NCBI GenBank assembly: GCA_030765065.1
Contig: CM060978.1
Location: 109,239,192-109,303,191, forward strand
Direction: 5' to 3'
Source of the DNA: Deroplatys truncata
Lineage: Eukaryota > Arthropoda > Insecta > Mantodea > Mantidae
Length of the DNA: 64,000 nt
Shown: piece after piece, positions 56,545 through 64,000 of the stretch
Position numbering within the stretch: the stretch's first letter is position 1
Layout: every line of letters starts with the position of its first letter
The notes under the pieces: model-generated
Databases searched by the model: none
What the model was told of the DNA's origin: nothing
Seen by the model: the letters and a program-made list of their open reading frames with translations, nothing else
Program-made: the position numbers and the translations under genes

Positions 56545-56995
56545 TGAGAAAACTATAATATTCATTTACGGATATGGGACATTTTGAAAAAACCGTTGAT
56601 CGAGTATAATGAACTTATTTTCGAATTAGTTTAACATCATTATTTGTTAAGGTTTCTACATCACCGTCTTGTAGCTCTTGATGAAGCAATTTCCTGGATT
56701 CCTCATAGATATCTTCTACCTCCTTCCCATTTGACTGCGTTACCTGTTGAGAACGGCTTCATTTCCTCGACTTGGTCATTGGTGTTCGTTGTATTGATGT
56801 TACACCGTCTTCATTTATTTTAATGAATGATTTACACGTAGATTTAATGCATCTATATCTTCCTTTACCATTGACGAAGCACTTTGGAAAACTAAACTTG
56901 AAGCCGGCAATATTAGCGACTTTCCCACTTACTGAGCACAGTTTGCCCACTCCTTCCATCGTGAGGAACTGCCAGCAAAGTCTCAATCACAACAA
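56545..56995 (-). pseudogene. FLYWCH zinc-finger/MULE-type protein relic
   Basis: The minus-strand frame 56986-56759 contains FKFSFPKCFVNGKGRYRCIK followed by STCKSFIKINEDG, which fits a FLYWCH zinc finger (aromatic-rich, RYRC...C). After one in-frame TGA the same frame continues with SNGKEVEDIYEESRKLLHQE, DGDVETLTNNDVKLIRK and HYTRSTVFSKCP. This resembles the region after the FLYWCH finger in insect FLYWCH/MULE transposon-derived proteins. The catalytic MULE domain is not seen. With a single stop over ~140 codons it is the best-preserved host-like or domesticated-looking frame here, but I judge it a relic. Confidence 0.6.
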
Positions 56996-57548
56996 AATAT
57001 TTGTGCTCAGTACCACTATCGCTTTTTCGCAATAGAGATTGTTATTACGCTTTCATAATGTATGTTATGGGACTGAATTGGGTTGTTGACATGGTACTTA
57101 AGAAGATAACGGCACCGAGTTAGGATGCGTTCGCGAGTTCGGGTTCTTCTCCCGGTTGAAAGAAAAGCTATATAGGTGTAGATTTCATCTGAACGAAGAC
57201 ATCGTGAATGCCACAAGAAAATCCGTACCAGATTCCTGTCAATATGTCTTTGAGCATAACTTCCAGCAGCAACTATAATAATGTTTGCAGACGTGCATGA
57301 CCGCCAACGGTGATCGTTTTGAGGTAAGATATGTATGTAAGGGAACGCCGTGTTGTGCGGCAACGGGTAAGACAACAAGATTCTGCTTTTCGCCTATTTT
57401 CTAGGTGCCAGTCCACGAACTTAATGACGCTATGACGTATATTAAACATCACCTAGATCTCGCTATCGATTCTTGAGGAACTGGAATTTTTGGGTCAAGG
57501 AACCAATCATTTCTATCATCAGGATGAAAGGTTGTACACTAAACGTTA
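56996..57548. other. No recognised gene
   Basis: A 120-codon minus-strand frame (57016-57378) has no motif that I recognise. Confidence 0.4.
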
Positions 57549-57792
57549 ATACCCATGTGGCCGAAGTCGTTAAGACACGGACTCGTGAACGGGAGATGCC
57601 GATTTAAATTCTGCCAGGACCGTCCTCCCTGACTTGAGGATTTTTTCAGGATTTCCTCAGTCCCCATAACCTTGAACTTTGGCTTGGAACGTTTCCTTCC
57701 CAAAATTCTCTTCCAAAATATCGTTTTATTGTATGTATCATCAGTGCACATCGCCTGTGGTGCCATATATAGTAAGAAAGGGCGTTAAACAC
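57549..57792 (+). mobile_element. tRNA-derived SINE, family S2, copy 2
   Basis: The head GTGGCCGAAGTCGTTAAGAC with CGTGAACGGGAGATGCC is like a Ser/Leu tRNA. The B box is degraded (CGATTTAAATTC). The body matches 44.1-44.29 kb, ending 'catcgcctgtggtgccatatatagtaagaaagggcg'. The A-box region here is better than in copy 1, and the B box is worse. Confidence 0.85.
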
Positions 57793-57794
57793 TT

Positions 57795-58281
57795 AAAAAA
57801 TATTCATGGATGCACTTGGGATAGAGATGAGGGCTAAACCAGCCCTTTGATTCCGTTAGTTTATGATACCAGCTACCTCTACATAGTGGGAAAGGAGCAG
57901 CTGATCTCTGTGTTACCGGTTGCCTAATCGGCAACGAAATCCCTTAATATCTGACGGCAGTAATTTCTCAACTGTAAACATTTGCTGAAAGTCATAACTG
58001 AAGAAAAACAAAATTAACTCAACAGGAAGTTTAGCATGTTAAAGGTGGCATCGGAAACATTATACCGTTTAACAACTTCGTAACTTTTAACATTTCTTAA
58101 CGAACCCAATCTTTAGACTAAACGTTTATTTCATATCTTCATTTCAGATTTGTTTTCTTTTGGAAGTGTTTAAGTGGGAAGAGTATTGCTCTTATCAAAA
58201 CCAGAGTTTTAGAGGCAAAATAAGAATAAACGTGATGATAAACTACAAGCCAATATATCAGGTTAGAGAATTTATATACTG

Positions 58282-58312
<31 letters not shown>

Positions 58313-59040
58313 ACGCACGCAGGGGGATAGAATTAGAGAGAGGCATATATTATATCATGTACTCACCTCTTCGGCGAATAAAAACAAAAGCAGAACTGTT
58401 ATTTTTATTTAACTGTTTAACGAAATGCGATGAAAAAATAATTTTACTTAATAAAGGGGATCAACAGCCGAAATATCTCATTTTGATTTAAACATCCAAT
58501 AAAAGGAAATAAAATCGAGTATAACGTTGGTAAAGCTATTAATAACGCGTGATATCGAGCGGTGCCACAGCTGTCGAAGACATGCTGGGAGGTCAGTCCT
58601 TCAGGTCGCTGTTGCAATATCTTAACTGCAACGTAAACTATGATTTATGGAAAACAAAGGTGCTAAATTCTGGTGAACGAGCTTAAGTAAGAAAGGGAAT
58701 ATGATAAAAAAATATAAACCGGAAATGTTCTGTCATATAATTCAACAGTTCAGTCTTAATGGCTCGGTATGTGAATTTTAAAACCGTGAAATATGTGAAC
58801 ACTTTTTATTTTTTTACTGAAATATTAAATGGTATTTTATTTTTTCATTTACATAGAATCACTTCCTAGGATAATGATATCGACATCCCTTCCATCCGGT
58901 ACATGGACTATATTCGCAGTGAGCATATCAAGAACCATTAAATTAAATAAGACAATATGAACATGCTGCTCATTGTTGATGATATGATGACTATAAAATT
59001 AATATAAGTTAAATTATGAATTGATAGGTGTGTATTTAAG
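57795..59040. other. No recognised gene; (TC)n at 58285-58312
   Basis: One dinucleotide tract of about 14 TC units. The rest is AT-rich. Confidence 0.45.
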
Positions 59041-59044
59041 ATGT

Positions 59045-59724
59045 ATTTAATTGATAGATGTCACAGATTTAAGGTCTGATCTGTCACGTAAATTACAGCT
59101 AGCTCACAATACATGTGTACGTGGTTACGATCATATAACACTATCTCTCCATGAGTTGTCATGGTTCCATCTAGTTGACCATAGAAACATTGTCTTTTAC
59201 TTCTCTGTAAACTTATTCACACTTCTTCCCCTACATACCTAGCCTCTCGCTTCAAAAGTTTGTCCTCGTCTCACAGCCTTCATACATACTCGGAAAATTG
59301 TCACATACTTTCTCTATACTCATCATCTTTTACTGTGAAGGTTGCTAGGCTCTGGAATTCACTTCCACAAGATGTCAGGGGCTGTCAAACTTTACATGCT
59401 TTCGTCACAGGTTGCAGATTTTAGTTAAAAATAATTGTTAACTTTAGAAGAAATATCATTTTCATTGTATATATAGTGTATGTATGCCATATTTTTAAGA
59501 TATTCGTTACAATTAACTTATTTTATTTATATTTTCTATTAACTTAACTTTACTATTCCTCTAAATGTGTATTATTTCTGTTTTGTGTTCCTTTAGATTT
59601 TATCTGTATACCATCAATGTGATCGGAATATTGTATTCAGGATTGTACTATGTGGTTGAGCGGAAGAGAAGGCCATATAGCCTTAGCTCTGCCACAGTGA
59701 ATAAATAAATAAATAAATAAATAA
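59045..59724 (+). mobile_element. LINE 3' end with (AAAT)n tail
   Basis: Decayed plus-strand frames show LQLAHNTCVRG with YDHITLSLHELSWFHLVDHR, then ARLWNSLPQDVRGCQTLHAF. This is the C-terminal part of LINE ORF2 proteins that carry the 'WNSLPxxVR' motif (Jockey/CR1-like). A ~270-bp 3' UTR follows, ending CTCTGCCACAGTGAATAAAT, with the AAAT repeat at 59698-59724. It is strongly 5'-truncated and frameshifted. The (AAAT)n end fixes orientation and 3' border. It is a different family from the 16.7-kb LINE, which ends without such a tail. Confidence 0.8.
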
Positions 59725-59847
59725 GAATGTGTTATAGAAATTGGAGAATTTAAAAAATAAACCTAAAATCGTGGAATTCCATGAAAAATGTCCTGTTTGA
59801 TCTAAAACAGCTCTGAGTTATATTGAATTATAAGAAATAAACTATAA

Positions 59848-59925
59848 CTCTGGTCGAGCGGTAAGAGTGCTAAGTTCTAAATGCAGAGTTACTAATTTCG
59901 ATTCCAGGTGGGACTTTCTTTTAAT
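59848..59925 (+). mobile_element. tRNA-like sequence, SINE candidate
   Basis: CTGGTCGAGCGGTAAGAGTG (A-box-like) and TTTCGATTCCAG (B-box-like, 59896-59907) have tRNA-like spacing. The stems pair poorly, so I do not call a tRNA gene. Confidence 0.4.
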
Positions 59926-61945
59926 TCGAATTATTCTTTTCTTTCACTAGGGTCTATTAAGTTGTATGAGAGCGTGCGTGTTTGAGTGACTGAAAGTACA
60001 CAAAGCAAAAAAGAAAATAACAATTTCAACGGTAATAACAAAATAATTTAAATGAATTAGTATAATCGCTGATGAAGCCACCCAGTCAACTTTGATATTA
60101 AAGGTGTCATATAAATGGAACAAAGATTTCAATTGCTTAGTACAGAGCATCATTTTGCGAGAATTTATATAATATGTCTGCTCAACTCTAACACATTAAA
60201 GAGAAAAACAAAAAATAAACTTAACATTTTATAAAATAACGCTGTTTCAGCACTGATGTATGGGTATGGAGATTGCTCCATGGAGCATAAACAGCGCAGC
60301 TGAAATGAGAAACTTGAAGACAAATAAAAGGTGTGTAATGATAGACAAGATAACACATGCATTTATAAAACAGAATTAAATATTTTTTCTATAGGGGGTT
60401 CCTATAGCTAACATTTGGTCAGCATTTTCAAACAATTGAAGAATTATTTTGTATCCAAAATAAAACTTTGAACCTTCAGCTTCAATTATATGCAACGGGC
60501 TTTACTCACAGAGCCATTTAAAGCTTCAAACATGCAACAATTAAATGTCCAAGAACACTCGGCCTAATGACCTGTATTTAATTCCAATGTCTTTTACTCG
60601 ACACCTGGAGTTTTCTTTACACTTTTGCCATTAAAAAGTTGTATACAATATAGCTTGTAACTAATAATGTTCAAATTTTCAGCATAAACTCGAGAGAATG
60701 AGCTTAAAAACTGCCATACGGTTGTTCCTATACTTTTAAGTCACTCAAGATGTGACAATTCGACCATTATTACAAAATAATCGTGTTTAATGGTTTAAAA
60801 TGCTTTCTGAAACAACATAACATTGGAAAAGTCTCTATGCAGTTTTATGTGTGAATATTTAAATAAGATGCTAATGTTTTCAAAATTGCGATTTCTGCAT
60901 TGTATGTAACACCTGATAAATTAATAAAATAAAATGTCTTCCTCAAAAACTATTAAAGATATTTGCATTAAATTTAAAACACACCTATAATTGTGTTAGA
61001 ACAGTATGTGAAAACATTTTGAAAACATTTGGATAAAATAGAAATTTCACATATGATTGCCCTTAAATGAACAGGTCAGTATAGAAGCAGCTTTAAACTA
61101 CATGTACAAAGAATGGAAAAAGCTACTTGTTATAGGTACCAAACCCACTAACTACAAGCAGAAATGTGGAAAGGCTTATAAGAAGATGGAAAGAACGTTA
61201 GAAACACAAGAAATTTCCTAACCCGTAATAAAAGATGATAAAAAATGAGGATGGTGATGACGACAGAGATTTACATTCCAAATATGAGAAATGAAGGAAC
61301 GGACTGTGTCTTGAGCTAGAAAAGGCAGCAAGTGTTGTCGGCCGCAGCGAGCGCTCTCAGAAACTGTGATATTGCTGTGATGTTAAAGCGAACATGTTTT
61401 GCGAAGCACCCGGCGCTGGTCCACTAAAGAGAAGCATTCCACGCCAGCGGCACAGAGTTCAGGTCCAACAAGGGACATGACACAAAGCTTTGTTTCTTTG
61501 TGAGAGCTGCAGCATGGTAATCTACATTTTTAATCTCGCCGCTCCCTCGAGTAAACGTCGCATTCTCGTACCTTCGTCGCCGCAATCCTCGCAATGAAGA
61601 CTGGTGATCTAAATTCACTGTTTATCTTGTTTCAATCACACCCTAGACTAGATGGCACGTTAACGTGGTCCTCGAGGTGCTTACTTAGAATGGTGTACCT
61701 TAGAAACAAAAAAGATTAAGAAAAGGAGGAAAAATCTATGGCACACACAGTTTGACTCTGTCTGCCCATTACCATTTTACGTGTATTTCTAATGCATTCT
61801 ACTAGGGTTATAAAACCGATACTTCTCCCCACTTCACCTTAATCACCTTTGCCTAGAAATAATTCAGCTTAAGCTATACGAACATAGTTACACGTATTCC
61901 CCCAGATATAGGTAGGTACAAGAGGTGGAAACGACAGGCAGCTGT
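59926..61945. other. No recognised gene; AT-rich spacer
   Basis: A patch at 61330-61620 is less AT-rich but has no motif; its 64-codon minus-strand frame is unrecognised. Confidence 0.4.
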
Positions 61946-61949
61946 TCAG

Positions 61950-62190
61950 TGTTTCTTTGTCATAAGCTCGTGCAATGAAAGGAAAATTACGCATGTTTAT
62001 TTTGTATCAAACAAGGCTTTATCTCAGAAAAAAATGTAAAACAATAGATATTTCGCAAACGGTAATTCCGCAAAATTTTATTTGACTCAGCTTCTATATT
62101 TTAACGAGTATCGCATATTTTCTGCAGCAAAGTTTGGTTTATCTCGTGTATTTCCCAATTACACAAAAGAACGCAATAAGTACAGCACAT
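61950..62190 (+). repeat. Possible family A repeat, very decayed
   Basis: The phrase 'catattttctgcagcaaagtttggtttatctcgtg...caattacacaaaag' parallels the family block 'catttttgtgtagtaaaattttgtctatctcttatggtttaccagttatgcaaaag'. No ends are preserved. Confidence 0.35.
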
Positions 62191-62194
62191 ACCT

Positions 62195-63655
62195 GCATTT
62201 TACTTGTCACGTCAACATCTCATTAATAAACATCAGTATTGCCACTTTTTGAGAAAATAAAGGCAACACCAGTGGTGAGAGTATTGCAGAATATGGCACG
62301 CCAATGCAATGCTTGTGTTCACCGCAATGGGCGTACGTTCCAACATTTACTTTGAATGAGAAAGCTGTGGTGTACTGAAACACCGAGGTGTTTGTGTGTT
62401 CGTTCTTGTTCCAAGTTTATGTACCTTACTAAGATAAATACAAAACTGCAATTTGCGTTGTTCATTTTGTCGTATTTAAATGAAGTCCCGCACAAAAAAC
62501 CATGCCTAAACAAAAGGTATTTCAATCATGTTACCTAGAAGCTCCCAGAGTTTGTCCGACTTATTTTGGGATATTCTGTATAGTTAGTATCAAATATACA
62601 TCCACAATGGCAAATTACTAAAACAAAAATCGGTTACAGTTTTATTGTATGTATAATTTGAATTCGATTTCAGCAATTATATGTTATACAAGAATAAAAC
62701 TAATTACTAAAAGTGCAACATAAAAATAAATTTCTCCTTTATTGCAATCATTTCAGAAAGATTCTGGTAATGTGTTTTATAGCTTGGGTATCCGTAATCG
62801 TTAAAATGTATATTCTCTTATGAATATTTACAAAGTGTTATATTTTTGGAACCATAATTGCATTGAATGGTACGACACTTAAAGGGTAATTGAAATTTGG
62901 AATTTATTCTACAATTAATTACATAAAAATCATCACGTATATACTCCAATGTTAACACTATTTTGTCTTCTAGTAGACAGAAATGTCAGGAAATTCTCCT
63001 AGCAATTCAACTGAAATTTAACGCATGTTATAAAGTTTATTGTATTGCCTGTTAAATTTCTATCGTAAAGTATTAAAGTAAATACTACAACTTGCTTCTT
63101 CTGCAGGCCATGTAATACGTACTTTGTTTAAGAGGCCGTAAAATTATTAACAGTGCGCAAAGCGATTAATTGCATTTTTACGTGCTAGCTTTTAGTCTCA
63201 TTTAACGCACTGTTATCAGGGCGGAAGATACAATTTTATGCACAGTCGGTATGGGGGTTGCGAAAAAAGAAAAAAATTAATTTATATGTGCACTTCAGCT
63301 CTAATGCTCTCCGCTGTTCATTTTGTTTTATGATTACTTTTTCCCAAAAGAGAATTATTAAAGGAATCGGTTTTTCACAACTGTACTCTCCGCTCTCCGT
63401 TTTCCAAACCCCACCCGAGATGACTACTTTCTCTACATTTTACAATTAACTTCTCTTCGACCGTTACATGCGTGGACAGAAAGCACGCTATGAGTTATGT
63501 TCAATTCTCACCAAGTGGGAATTCGTTAAGTTCTTTTTCCGAAGACAAATTAGCTCTATAGGATCGATGCCTGATCAGCTTAAGCAGGATTACCTAAATA
63601 TTTAACTGGTATATAGATAAATCAGCAACAAAAATGTTTTATACATCACCTCGTT
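62195..63655. other. No recognised gene
   Basis: Very AT-rich; short mirrored frames only. Confidence 0.4.
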
Positions 63656-63659
63656 TTTA

Positions 63660-64000
63660 TTTCCTCTGCACCTAGTTATGTTAAAAAGAGGATGAATTGT
63701 ATTTCACCCGAAACTTGGTATCGAGATTTCAACGGAAATACATGCCTTTTGCCCCCTGAATTCAGAAAAAGCTGTGTGTGTCCGTGTGCGCGTATTGTTG
63801 GATTAATACCAAACCTGGTGTTTACGTTTTGCATCTTCCAGAATTGTGACACGAAGATTTTCAAGAAAATCCCCAACCCCAAACTATCCTTTACATGGAA
63901 AATAAATCGTTGTTTTTTATTTTCTCAAAAATGGCTATAGCGATTTTGATAAAAATATCATTGGTTTAAGGAATTTGCATGGCTAATAAAATGTATATCT
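63660..64000 (-). repeat. Family A repeat, reversed copy running off the window
   Basis: It keeps 'cttggtatcgagatttcaacggaaatacatgcc', 'cttccagaattgtgacacgaagattttcaagaaaatcccc' and 'aaaaatggctatagcgattttgat'. Its 5' part lies beyond 64000. The terminal hairpin is damaged ('gttatgttaaaaagaggatgaa'). Confidence 0.75.

Noticed and set aside
58285-58312. CRISPR-like or satellite array
   Set aside because: A simple TC dinucleotide tract with no spacers; the other short tandem runs are also ordinary microsatellites.

Overview
This window is AT-rich, intron-like or intergenic animal DNA, almost certainly from an insect with a large, repeat-filled genome. The evidence is its transposon spectrum: Jockey-clade LINEs, Tc1/mariner elements of the insect-common DUF4817/DDE type, mariner, hAT and FLYWCH/MULE relics, tRNA-derived SINEs, and LINE tails ending in (AAAT)n. 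A cockroach- or termite-like polyneopteran is a guess only. I recognise no host gene, rRNA, true tRNA or CRISPR array. Nearly every open frame over 60 codons is either a chance frame or part of a mobile element.

Layout. From 1 to 7 kb there are mostly copies of one ~0.8-0.9 kb repeat, called family A here; two copies lie head to head at 4.8-6.7 kb, and one of these is split by a LINE 3' end. A decayed Jockey fragment lies at 7.5-7.9 kb. From 9.6 to 14 kb there are a SINE, a further A copy, and a decayed Tc1/mariner-superfamily transposase that ends on a perfect 36-bp palindrome. At 16.7-20.8 kb is the main gene-like object: a GC-rich, 5'-truncated but otherwise nearly complete Jockey-type LINE. 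It keeps the end of ORF1 with zinc knuckles, plus ORF2 with endonuclease and reverse transcriptase, and is broken by two frameshifts and one stop codon. From 22.5 to 32.4 kb lie scattered A copies, tRNA-like SINE pieces, a short internally deleted mariner with both inverted ends, and an RT fragment.

At 33.2-39.1 kb is a three-level nest. A DNA transposon with ~290-bp inverted ends encodes a DUF4817/DDE transposase on the minus strand. It is split by a ~4.1-kb LTR element that encodes only a coiled-coil gag-like protein and no pol. The left LTR of that element is itself interrupted by a 155-bp solo LTR of a related family, with a 4-bp target duplication. From 40 to 45 kb there are two SINE families, two fold-back (MITE-like) hairpins and a further DDE transposase tail. 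From 45.9 to 50.6 kb lies a run of inverted A copies, one with its terminal ~280 bp repeated three times. From 52 to 57 kb there are mariner, hAT and FLYWCH/MULE relics, followed by another SINE, a LINE 3' end and low-complexity DNA.

The most interesting objects are family A (about 15 copies; a 3' terminal hairpin whose arm matches a subterminal motif at the 5' end, resembling Helentron-associated elements), the pol-less gag-bearing LTR family with its short relative, and the internally deleted mariner. All family calls come from motifs read by eye; no database search was possible.
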